From assembly GCF_003751625.1 (NCBI RefSeq), contig NZ_RJUL01000011.1, forward strand, positions 1 through 64,000: 64,000 bases of DNA, read 5' to 3'. The notes beneath the pieces were generated by a model, which made no database searches, was not told the origin of the DNA, and saw only the letters and a program-made list of their open reading frames with translations. Shown here one piece after another: positions 31,808-39,804 of this stretch (position 1 is its first letter; each line of letters starts with the position of its first letter). Source of the stretch: Gallaecimonas pentaromativorans. Lineage in GTDB: Bacteria > Pseudomonadota > Gammaproteobacteria > Enterobacterales > Gallaecimonadaceae. The position numbers and the translations under genes are program-made.

Positions 31808-34063
31808 TTAATAGAAGTTGGCTTTGAATTCGACACCGACGATGCGCGGGTCGTTGACGAAGCCGGTCAGGTTGTTGAAGTCGATACCGCCGGTCATGCT
31901 CTGGTCGTTGTTGATGTTACGACCGTAAGCCGCGATCTCGTAATCGGTGCCGTCGGTGCTCCAGCGGTAACCGAGGCGCAGGCCGCCTTCAAGCATGGAC
32001 GCATCCTGGTATTCCTTGGACTCGTACAGGAAGAAGTGGTCGCGTGAGCGCCAGGCCCAGTCGGTGAACACAAACAGCTCGCCGGTGGTGAGCGGGTAGG
32101 TGTAGGTGGCGGTGATGTTGGCTATCCACTTAGGCGCGTGGGGCAGGGAGTTGCCGTCGATGATGGCATTGCCGTTGGCATCCAGCGGGTCGGTGACGGT
32201 ACAGCCGCTACCACAGATACCCACGGCCAGGCCCGGATCTTTGATCTCGGTTTTGTTGTAGCTCAAGCCGGCAGTGACCAGGAAGTCGCTGGTGACGGCG
32301 AACTGGCTGTCCAGCTCCACACCGTAACCGATGGTCTTGTCGGCGTTGATCAGGCGGTTGAAGTTGGCACCGCCACCGACGGCGGTCAGCTGCTGGTCGT
32401 TGAGCTGGTAGTAGTAGGTGTCGATGTTGACGCGGCCGCGGTTGTCGAGGATATCGGATTTGATACCCACTTCACCGCTGTACATGGTTTCAGACTTGGC
32501 CACGGTTACTTCGTCACCGAACAGCAGGCGGCCCTGGATGGACGGGGCGCGGAAGCCCTTGGCCAGGCGGCCATAGACGTTGACGTCGTTGTTGACGGTG
32601 TACACACCGCTCAGATCCCAGCTGACTTCACCGTCAGAAGGGTTGGCGTAGAGCTTGTCGGTCGGGCCGACACCCAGGAAGGACAAAGGCGATTGCAGGC
32701 GCTGGGCCTCATAATCTTTCTTGTCGTGGGAGTAACGCACACCGGCGGTAACTTTGAAGGCGTCGGTGAGGTCGTAGTCGGCAGAGCCGAAGACCGCCCA
32801 GGCCTTGGTGTCTTGTTTCTGATAGGCGTAGCCGTTCTGGATGCCGTTGTCATCGTAGTTGAAGCTATCGATGTTCAGGGACTCGTCGAAGTAGAACAGG
32901 CCTACTTGGTAGTCCAAACGGCCCAGTTCGTTGGTGGCCAGGCGCAGCTCCTGGGTCCACTGGTGGTGGCCAGGCAGGCCGTCACCGGACTCGGCAGAGG
33001 CGGCAACCACACCGGGATTGCCAGGGGTGCCCAGGTAACCGCCGTCAACGTCACCGCGGGAGAAGGCGCGGGCGCGCTCGTAACCGGTGATGGAGGTCAG
33101 GGTGTAGTCGCCGAAGTCGTAGTCGACCTTGACGCTGCCGCCACGGGTTTTCACGTCTTGGGTGGCGCGGGCGGCGGCATCTTGGTAAACGGTGTCGCGG
33201 TCAAAACCGGGCACGAAGTTGTGGGTGCCGCGCTCAATGATGTTGGCGCGGAACACGCGGGGGGTACCGTTCAGGTCACGAAAGTGGGCGTTGAACAGCA
33301 CTTTGAGCTGGGCGCTTGGGTCCCACAGCAGTTGCAGGCGGCCGGCGCTGTCGCGGTAGCCTTCAAGCTGGTCGTTTTTCTCAAAGCCGGGGGCTTTGTT
33401 GTCGACCCAATCGTCGCGGTGTTGGTCCAGCAAGGAGAAGCGGCCAGACAGGGTATCGGTCAGGCCACCACCCACAGCACCCTCGAGGTTACGGGTGTTG
33501 TAGGTACCCAGGGAGCCTTTGAAGTAGGCGTCGAAATCCTGGGTGGGCTTTTTGGAGTCGAACTTGACGATACCGGCGGTGGTGTTACGGCCAAACAGCG
33601 AGCCTTGTGGGCCACGCAGCACTTCGACGCGGTCCACGTCAAAAATCGGGAAGCCCTTGAGGATGGCGTTTTCCTGGACCACATCGTCAAGGACAAGGGA
33701 TACCGGCTGGGATGAGTTCAAATCGAAATCGGTGTTACCCAGGCCGCGGATATAAAAGCGCGGGAAGGTACGGCCAAAGGAAGACTCGATGGTCAGGCTG
33801 GGCACCCGGGCAGACAGGGCGCGTACGTCCTGGCCGGCAGCGCCGAAGGCGTTGAGGGTGTCACCCTTGAGGGAAGTAATGGAAACCGGTACTTCCTGGG
33901 CGTTTTGGACCCGCTTTTGGGCGGTAACCATGATCCGCTCCAGCTTACCGTCGTCGGTAGTGTCGCTTTTCTTGCCGCTGTCATCGGCCGCATAGGCCAG
34001 TGAACTGGAGGCAAGCAGCGCCGCCTGGATGCTCAAAAAGAGCGTCGATTTTTTGCTCATCAT
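31808..34063 (-). CDS. TonB-dependent outer-membrane receptor
   Basis: 751 residues. A signal peptide (cleavage near AYAA) is followed by a TonB-box-like stretch (LERIMVTAQKR), a plug domain (about 55-170, VEVLRGPQGSLFGRNTTAG) and a 22-strand barrel ending in an aromatic residue (EFKANFY). It resembles receptors for sugars or small organics rather than known siderophore types; no Fur site is seen upstream. A secreted M20 amidohydrolase is divergent, suggesting joint use of an amide-linked compound (inference). Confidence 0.92.
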   Translation of the reverse strand: MMSKKSTLFLSIQAALLASSSLAYAADDSGKKSDTTDDGKLERIMVTAQKRVQNAQEVPVSITSLKGDTLNAFGAAGQDVRALSARVPSLTIESSFGRTFPRFYIRGLGNTDFDLNSSQPVSLVLDDVVQENAILKGFPIFDVDRVEVLRGPQGSLFGRNTTAGIVKFDSKKPTQDFDAYFKGSLGTYNTRNLEGAVGGGLTDTLSGRFSLLDQHRDDWVDNKAPGFEKNDQLEGYRDSAGRLQLLWDPSAQLKVLFNAHFRDLNGTPRVFRANIIERGTHNFVPGFDRDTVYQDAAARATQDVKTRGGSVKVDYDFGDYTLTSITGYERARAFSRGDVDGGYLGTPGNPGVVAASAESGDGLPGHHQWTQELRLATNELGRLDYQVGLFYFDESLNIDSFNYDDNGIQNGYAYQKQDTKAWAVFGSADYDLTDAFKVTAGVRYSHDKKDYEAQRLQSPLSFLGVGPTDKLYANPSDGEVSWDLSGVYTVNNDVNVYGRLAKGFRAPSIQGRLLFGDEVTVAKSETMYSGEVGIKSDILDNRGRVNIDTYYYQLNDQQLTAVGGGANFNRLINADKTIGYGVELDSQFAVTSDFLVTAGLSYNKTEIKDPGLAVGICGSGCTVTDPLDANGNAIIDGNSLPHAPKWIANITATYTYPLTTGELFVFTDWAWRSRDHFFLYESKEYQDASMLEGGLRLGYRWSTDGTDYEIAAYGRNINNDQSMTGGIDFNNLTGFVNDPRIVGVEFKANFY

Positions 34064-34332
34064 CTGCGATACCCGTGTTTTTTGTTGGGGGGGAATACGG
34101 CGTTTCTCTTCTTTATTATGAAAACGTTTCCGCGGTGCGCGACTTTACGGGTTCTGTTGGTCTTTTTAAATGCAAAACGTCATAAATTGTGAACTGAGTT
34201 GCACGCTAAGTTGTTAAATTTTCACGATGAATAGAAAGTCGCCAATAGCGCGCAACAAGGCGGAAAAAGGGTACTGTGACAGTATTCAAGACTATGTTGA
34301 TAAATTGTTTAACGCCGTCACAGGACCCCAAG
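34064..34332. promoter_or_regulatory. Divergent promoter region with AAACGTTT palindrome
   Basis: 269 bases between the TonB receptor and M20 genes. GAAAACGTTTCC at 34120-34131 is a LacI-family-like palindrome lying about 60 bases upstream of the receptor start. AT-rich stretches upstream of the M20 gene could hold its promoter. No gene is seen. Confidence 0.4.
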
Positions 34333-35634
34333 ATGAAACGGACCTTACTGAGCGCCGCCATGCTTGCCAGTTGCTCCCTGCCCAGCTTCGCTGCAGACCT
34401 CAAAGCCACCCTCGCCCCCACCATTCATCAGCTGATGCCCCAGGTCATTGACTGGCGGCGGGATATTCACACCCATCCTGAGCTGTCCAACAGCGAAGTA
34501 CGCACCAGCAAGCTGGTGGCTGATGAGCTAAAAGCGCTGGGTCTTGAAGTGCGTACCGGCATTGCTCACCACGGCGTGGTGGGGATCCTCAAAGGCGGCC
34601 AGCCTGGGCCGGTAGTGGCCTTGCGCGCCGACATGGACGCCCTGCCGGTCAAAGAACAAACCGGCCTGCCTTTTGCCTCCAAAGTCACCGCCACCTTCAA
34701 CGGCGAGCAAGTGGGGGTGATGCATGCCTGTGGCCACGACGCCCACACCGCCATGCTGCTGGGGGTGGCCAAGGCCCTTAGCAGCATTCGCGCGCAGATC
34801 CCCGGCACCGTGATGTTCGTGTTCCAGCCGGCCGAAGAAGGGGCACCTCCCGGTGAAGAAGGGGGGGCGGCCTTGATGCTCAAAGAAGGGGTATTCAACA
34901 ATCCCAAACCGGACGCCATCTTCGGGCTGCATGTCTGGCCCATGGAGGCGGGCAAGATTTACGTACGCCCAGAAGGCACCATGGCCGCCTCCGACCGCTT
35001 TGAAGTGCATATCAAAGGCAAGCAGACCCACGGTTCCAGCCCCTGGCGCGGCGTTGACCCCATCACCGTGACCGGTTCGATGATAGAAGCCCTGGAGCTG
35101 ATCCCCTCAAGGCAGGTGGACGTTACCCAGGCGCCGGCGGTGATCTCCATCGGCCAGGTAAAAAGCGGTATCCGCTTTAACATCATCCCCGACGACGCCA
35201 CCCTGGTGGGCACCATTCGCACCTTTGACGAAGGCATGCGCCAAGACATCATCAACAAGATGCAGCGCACCGTCACCCACGTTGCCCAAGCCGCCGGTGC
35301 CACTGCCACCCTCAGCGTGAAAAGCGGCGCTGCCGTGACCTGGAACGACGCCAAGCTCACCGACTGGGCCGCGCCAACCCTGGCCTGGGCCGCCGGCAAG
35401 GAAGGGGTGGGCACCATCAAACCCATTACCGGTGCCGAGGATTTTTCTTACTTCCAACAAAACGTACCGGGGGTGTTTTTCTTCCTGGGGGTCGCCCCGG
35501 ACGGAGTACCGCTGGACCAGGTGGCCGCCAACCACTCGCCGCACTTTATCGTCAATGAAAAGGGCCTGGAAAACGGCGTCAGGGCGCTATCCGGCCTGGC
35601 CCTCGACTACCTGCAAAGTCCCCCAAAATCCTGA
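34333..35634 (+). CDS. Secreted M20-family amidohydrolase (HipO-like)
   Basis: 433 residues with a signal peptide (cleavage near SFAAD). Metal-binding motifs are visible: HACGHDAHTAMLLG, the catalytic Glu pair in QPAEEGAPPGEEGG, and FGLHVWPM. Family members hydrolyse N-acyl amino acids, hippurate or IAA conjugates. Export puts the reaction in the periplasm. The start ATG follows AGGA; 34276 is an alternative with no ribosome site. It is related to a second copy at the end of the window. Confidence 0.9.
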   Translation: MKRTLLSAAMLASCSLPSFAADLKATLAPTIHQLMPQVIDWRRDIHTHPELSNSEVRTSKLVADELKALGLEVRTGIAHHGVVGILKGGQPGPVVALRADMDALPVKEQTGLPFASKVTATFNGEQVGVMHACGHDAHTAMLLGVAKALSSIRAQIPGTVMFVFQPAEEGAPPGEEGGAALMLKEGVFNNPKPDAIFGLHVWPMEAGKIYVRPEGTMAASDRFEVHIKGKQTHGSSPWRGVDPITVTGSMIEALELIPSRQVDVTQAPAVISIGQVKSGIRFNIIPDDATLVGTIRTFDEGMRQDIINKMQRTVTHVAQAAGATATLSVKSGAAVTWNDAKLTDWAAPTLAWAAGKEGVGTIKPITGAEDFSYFQQNVPGVFFFLGVAPDGVPLDQVAANHSPHFIVNEKGLENGVRALSGLALDYLQSPPKS

Positions 35635-35785
35635 CCTGCTTGGCCTGGGCTATCGCCCAGGCCACACCGCAGAGCTGCCCCCGCCGCGCCGAGAAGCGGC
35701 AGGGCATTTTGCCCACGGATGTTGCCAAAGGGCGGAAAGTGACCAATATTTAGCGCCTGTGCCCCAAACAGGGATATGAGCAAGG

Positions 35786-37018
35786 ATGGCTCAGCAAGAC
35801 ACAGTGGAATTGGTGGATATCTTTGGCGACAGGTACGCCTTGGTCAGGGCAGGCAGCGTTTCTCACCGGCTGCTGTTTGGCCAGAGTTTTACCTTCATCG
35901 AGCCCCCCGAGCGCTTTTTAAACCGGCTAGCAGGCGAGGACCATGCCGTGCTGGCGAGCCTGCTGCAGCTTGTCGATAGTCTTGGCACCTTCGGTATTAG
36001 CCCTTATACCGCTAAAAAGCGGCTGGTCGACGCCCTTGAGGCAGGCGAAATTAAGGTCTACCTGCTGGAAAGTGACCACTGGCTACAAGATGCTGGCGGT
36101 GTGCCAAGTCAGTCCTCACCGCCGCCCGAGCTTAGCCGCGAAGCCCCCCGCTCGCAACAAACCGGCAGCCGTCACGCCAAAGCGGCAGCGCCTTCGGTGA
36201 AAAAAGCGGAAGCTGCCATCGCCACTGACCCTGGTATCACCGGTGGTAAGGTGGCGCGGCTGGAATTTATGGGCGCCCCGGCAACGAAGAGCGAGCTTGA
36301 TGCAACCGAAGCTAATAATCAGCGGGAAGACAGCTACAGCCTCAAGCAACAGGAGCAACTGATGACCAATGGCGCCGCCAGAACCACCCGAGAGATGCTG
36401 CTTGCCATTGAATCGGGCCATATCCCCCGCTACTTGGTCAGGGTGGGGCCGAAGAAGAATTTTGCTCACGGTACCTTTGCCAACCCCAACAACGAATTTG
36501 CCTTTGCCGCAGAGCCGGCCGATCTGCGAGGCTTAAGCGCAGAAGAAGCCATGAGAAAGGTGGGATGGACAGACGAATGGATAGAAAACTGTAAAGGCGA
36601 GGAGATAGTGGCTTGTATTGTTGATACGCATTCGTCTGAGGAGTTTCAGAGCGTAGGTAATTTGGAGTGGAGCGACCTGAAGGTAAAAGCGACAAAAAAT
36701 AGGCGGTTTATGTTGGACCTACGCTCCCAAAGTATCTCAGAAAGTGATTGTGAAAGATTTTTCGAGTGTGCTCAAAGCACGCCTGTTGGGGCAATGCCGA
36801 CGGGTCTATCGAAACAAGACCTTGTGAAGTACGACGCTTTCCGTCAAACGCTTAGTAGAAGGATGTCTGCTAATAGTCTTTACACCGGATTTGGCGCAAC
36901 AATGAGAGAGGATGGAACACTAGGCGCCCGAGAATTAATGCTGGGTAATAGGCAAAAATTAGAGGGCTTTAAGCTCGACTCGGTTCAACATAAAGTCATT
37001 TCTTTGGGTGTTGTTTAG
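35786..37018 (+). CDS. Unknown composite protein, candidate polymorphic toxin
   Basis: 410 residues in distinct parts. An N-terminal domain (about 1-100, GDRYALVRAGSVSHRLLFGQ) is followed by a Ser/Pro/Ala-rich linker (about 105-200) and a C-terminal domain (about 200-410, IPRYLVRVGPKKNFAHGTFA, LYTGFGATMREDG). The DNA of the last third is clearly AT-richer, with AGA/AGG codons rare elsewhere in the window. No signal peptide. It is followed after 8 bp by a small gene in the same AT-rich block. The layout fits a trunk plus exchangeable toxin tip; I recognise no toxin fold, so this is inference. Confidence 0.65.
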   Translation: MAQQDTVELVDIFGDRYALVRAGSVSHRLLFGQSFTFIEPPERFLNRLAGEDHAVLASLLQLVDSLGTFGISPYTAKKRLVDALEAGEIKVYLLESDHWLQDAGGVPSQSSPPPELSREAPRSQQTGSRHAKAAAPSVKKAEAAIATDPGITGGKVARLEFMGAPATKSELDATEANNQREDSYSLKQQEQLMTNGAARTTREMLLAIESGHIPRYLVRVGPKKNFAHGTFANPNNEFAFAAEPADLRGLSAEEAMRKVGWTDEWIENCKGEEIVACIVDTHSSEEFQSVGNLEWSDLKVKATKNRRFMLDLRSQSISESDCERFFECAQSTPVGAMPTGLSKQDLVKYDAFRQTLSRRMSANSLYTGFGATMREDGTLGARELMLGNRQKLEGFKLDSVQHKVISLGVV

Positions 37019-37026
37019 AGGTTTCT

Positions 37027-37368
37027 ATGGTCGGTATCAAAGATTTTAAAATAGAAAAAAAGGCTGACGCTGGGCGCGTGAGAGTGGAGTGTAGTTATAC
37101 CAGCGAAATGCTCGGCCAAAAGATTAAGCACCAAATCACAGTAAGTGAGGTGATGTTCAATAAGGGATTTTCGTTGATTGGCGATATGTTGGATAAGCAT
37201 ACCGGCGCCTTCGACTTTATCGAAGACGGAGTGGAATTTTTGGTTGATTACGGTGGCCCTGATTATCAGCCGGTAGTGAATATTCTGGTAGTCAAAGGAG
37301 AAGAGGTTGCGTCATTGGCAATACCGGAAGATGAGTGCCGTGCTTTCCTGGCAACCTTAAACCTGTAG
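37027..37368 (+). CDS. Small unknown protein, candidate immunity protein
   Basis: 113 residues, acidic overall, with alternating strands and helices (VRVECSYTSEMLGQ, DGVEFLVDYGGPDYQPVVNI). It lies 8 bp after the composite gene with AGAGG at the stop/start junction, so it is translationally coupled. Its base composition is as AT-rich as the composite gene's 3' end. Position, size and composition are typical of an immunity gene next to its toxin; no family is recognised. Confidence 0.65.
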   Translation: MVGIKDFKIEKKADAGRVRVECSYTSEMLGQKIKHQITVSEVMFNKGFSLIGDMLDKHTGAFDFIEDGVEFLVDYGGPDYQPVVNILVVKGEEVASLAIPEDECRAFLATLNL

Positions 37369-37426
37369 GGCGAGGCTGACTCTGTTCATACGCTCGACCT
37401 CATAGACAACCTGCCGCTCTACTTCC

Positions 37427-38026
37427 CTATCCCACCACCTTAGGCGCCTCTTTTATCGCAAACCAACCCATGGTTGCCCCCAGTAGCGCGCCAAGCAGGT
37501 CGGCCAGCATATCTTTCTGGGCATCCCATTCATCGCCCTGGGCGCCAAGGAAGCTGACACCGGCATCGCCCCCTTCAAGAGCGGCGTAGGCCCACTCGAT
37601 GATCTCGTAAACCGCGGCGATGGTGCCAACCGCGAAAACGGCAAAGCAGGCGGCAATGGCCTTGGTGGCGAGCCGGCAGCGCAGCAGCCATTCCATGATG
37701 GGGACCGCGAAAAAGCCCACCATAAAGTGGCCGATGCGATCATAGGGGTTACGTTCGAGATTAAGTAAGTCCATCAGCCAGCCGAACGGCACTTTGGAGA
37801 AGGTGTAGTGGGCGCCGATGGCGTGCCAGAGCAGCGGCACGAAGATACAAAGGTAGGAAAGGTTACCAAAGCGAAAGCGCCGGGCGCTGAGCAGCAAGGC
37901 GGCGTAAACCAGCAGCAGCGGTGTCACTTCGGCGTACCAGACGGTACGGTCGGCAACCTGCCAGCCCAGGGTGATAAACAACGCGGCGTACAGCAACGCC
38001 AATCCTTCGGCAAAGTAGCGGCTCAT
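37427..38026 (-). CDS. YjdF-like (DUF2238) inner-membrane protein
   Basis: 199 residues with about six hydrophobic segments. The DUF2238 signatures DRIGHFMVGFFAVPIMEWLL and YEIIEWAYAALEGGDAGVSF with WDAQKDMLADLLGA are clear. The function of the family is unknown. Single gene, unrelated to the flanking candidate toxin pair. Confidence 0.88.
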   Translation of the reverse strand: MSRYFAEGLALLYAALFITLGWQVADRTVWYAEVTPLLLVYAALLLSARRFRFGNLSYLCIFVPLLWHAIGAHYTFSKVPFGWLMDLLNLERNPYDRIGHFMVGFFAVPIMEWLLRCRLATKAIAACFAVFAVGTIAAVYEIIEWAYAALEGGDAGVSFLGAQGDEWDAQKDMLADLLGALLGATMGWFAIKEAPKVVG

Positions 38027-38108
38027 GGCACCTCCTATAAGCCTCTACTTTACGCCTCTGGCGAGCTGGTTGTCCCTATCTTGCTAAGATTGTTCAGCTT
38101 TTTAGGGG

Positions 38109-38534
38109 TCAGCCTTGGGCGCTGAGGTTGTCGGCGTCGTCTGAACCGGCTTTACTTTCCGATTTCAGGGGGGTGATGTTGTTCTTCATCGGCTTGGATT
38201 CGCCGAAGAAGCGGCCGCCCTTGGCGATAATCAGCTCGTCGCAGTAAACGGTGCCTTCAATCAGGCCGCCTTCCACGATTTCCACCACCTTGGCATTGAC
38301 GGTGCCGTCTACCTTGCCCGCTACCACTAGGCCGTCGGCCTTGAGCTCGCCTTTTATCTGGCCGTCTCGGCCAACACGAACGGCGTGGTCTGCTCTGATG
38401 GTGCCGTGAATTTCTCCATCGAGGTGAAGGTTACAGCTGAGCTCGATTTCGCCACTGAGGTAGGTGCCTGCTGCGATAACGGTGGTTGCCATAGGGTCCT
38501 GAGATTTTCGATTGTCGCCAGTAAAGATTGCCAT
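38109..38534 (-). CDS. Bactofilin, polymer-forming cytoskeletal protein
   Basis: 141 residues. A short N-terminus, then a right-handed beta-helix of G-x-hydrophobic repeats (GEIELSCNLHLDGEIHGTI, GEL, KVDGTVNAKVVEIV, GLIEGTVYCDELIIAKGG), then a polar tail. Bactofilins polymerise without nucleotide and organise cell-wall enzymes. Its first 181 bases lie inside the 3' end of an M23 peptidase gene, the expected functional partner, as for CcmA and Csd1 in Helicobacter. Confidence 0.9.
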   Translation of the reverse strand: MAIFTGDNRKSQDPMATTVIAAGTYLSGEIELSCNLHLDGEIHGTIRADHAVRVGRDGQIKGELKADGLVVAGKVDGTVNAKVVEIVEGGLIEGTVYCDELIIAKGGRFFGESKPMKNNITPLKSESKAGSDDADNLSAQG

Positions 38535-39418
38535 GGCACTTGGTTCTCCGAGTCAAAAAGCTGTTCGTAGTTGTCCAGCTGCCAGTTCAAAAAGGGTTTT
38601 GGGTTCAGTGGGATACCTGCATACGTCACTTCATAGTGAAGATGCGGGCCGGTACTGGAACCGCTGTTGCCCGAGTAGGCGATGATATCGCCTTTATGAA
38701 CATAAGCCCCCCGCTTGACCTTGACGGTTTTAAGGTGTGCGTAGCGGGTTTTAAAACCGAAGGCATGGCTTAGCAGCACCATGTTGCCGTAGCCTGACTT
38801 GCGATGGCTGACAATTTCCACCACCCCGTCGGCTGTTGCGTGCACCGCCGTGCCGGTATTGGCCGCCAGATCGTCGCCGGCGTGCTCAATCAAGCGGCCC
38901 TTGATGGGGTGCATGCGTCTGCCAAAGCCGGAGCTGATATAGGCGTAGTCCAGGGGCTGGCCGTTGGGGATCAGGTTTAAGGTGACCTCCCGGCTGCCCA
39001 TGGCAATGGCTGCCAGATCCAGGCGCTGGGCCAGATCTTCGCTGTCAGCCGATGCGCTAATGCCACCACCGAGCTTGTCTTCCAGGCTGTCGAGCCGGTC
39101 GGACGCTGCGGTGAGTTCTTCGGTTTTACGGGCAATGCTGCTTTCCAACAGTTGCCGCTGTTCTTCAACCTCCTGGAAAGCTGCCTTGGCGGACTGCAAG
39201 TCCTGCTTCAGGGTGGCCAGTGCCTCACGGTTGTGGGCCAGCCTGGAGTCGGAGTCGTCAGCCTGCCATTGCAGGAAGCGGATGTAGCCGAACATCAACA
39301 GTAAAAAGACCACAAAGCCCACCAGTGTTCCCAGTAAGGCGTTGCGCCGCTTAACGGTCAGGGCAAGGTGGCGGGTGCCACTGTTGCTGCTAACGGTGAT
39401 GTGCAGAATGTCTTTCAT
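38354..39418 (-). CDS. Membrane-anchored M23-family (LytM) peptidase
   Basis: 354 residues. A TM anchor (about 31-50), a coiled coil (about 60-115, LKQDLQSAKAAFQEVEEQR), then the LytM domain with HxxxD (EHAGDDLAA) and HLHYE metal motifs, so likely active on peptidoglycan cross-links. The last 60 residues, after NLRTLWQPP, come from the overlap with the bactofilin gene and look like out-of-frame translation rather than a domain. Confidence 0.88.
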   Translation of the reverse strand: MKDILHITVSSNSGTRHLALTVKRRNALLGTLVGFVVFLLLMFGYIRFLQWQADDSDSRLAHNREALATLKQDLQSAKAAFQEVEEQRQLLESSIARKTEELTAASDRLDSLEDKLGGGISASADSEDLAQRLDLAAIAMGSREVTLNLIPNGQPLDYAYISSGFGRRMHPIKGRLIEHAGDDLAANTGTAVHATADGVVEIVSHRKSGYGNMVLLSHAFGFKTRYAHLKTVKVKRGAYVHKGDIIAYSGNSGSSTGPHLHYEVTYAGIPLNPKPFLNWQLDNYEQLFDSENQVPWQSLLATIENLRTLWQPPLSQQAPTSVAKSSSAVTFTSMEKFTAPSEQTTPFVLAETAR

Positions 39419-39804
39419 GCAAACAAGGTCTTCGCCAATGTCATTATCTGTTCTGTCGGCTGACCCTTCCTTGGGCTATGGCACTATTCCCGTTAAGGCC
39501 GTCACTGGCCATGGCAATAACTGCCCGGCAACCATACGTCATGCTTATTTTTTGTTAAAGCCTTGAGAGGCAAGGAATGTCCGGATATGTGGCCTGGATA
39601 CTTTTTTCTGACGCCGTGCCCCGGCTCACTCAAGGCCTTATTCATAGTAACGACCCATAACGGCGCCATATTTAGCCAACAGTTGCCGGCCCAAGTGGCT
39701 GGTGGCGATTTTGGCGGTGACAACTAACCGGTTGTTGTTACAACTTGCCTTGGCGCATCTGGATTGACCTTTGCGGCTATGGCATGGTCATAGGGATTTT
39801 ATTA
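39419..39804. other. Long intergenic region between M23 and M16 genes
   Basis: 386 bases between divergent genes. It must hold both promoters. An inverted repeat around 39722-39736 (caac...gttg) is visible. A 73-codon minus-strand frame at 39502-39723 has unnatural composition and is not accepted. No RNA gene recognised. Confidence 0.5.

Noticed and set aside
32138..33715. 525-codon plus-strand frame
   Set aside because: Shadow of the TonB receptor, which has signal peptide, plug and barrel features.
35786..37018. ADP-ribosyltransferase assignment of the toxin candidate's C-terminus
   Set aside because: An Arg-strand (RYLVRVG) is suggestive, but I cannot see the STS and ExE motifs, so no activity is assigned.
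39502..39723. 73-codon minus-strand frame in the long intergenic region
   Set aside because: Composition is unlike the neighbours and no ribosome site is seen.
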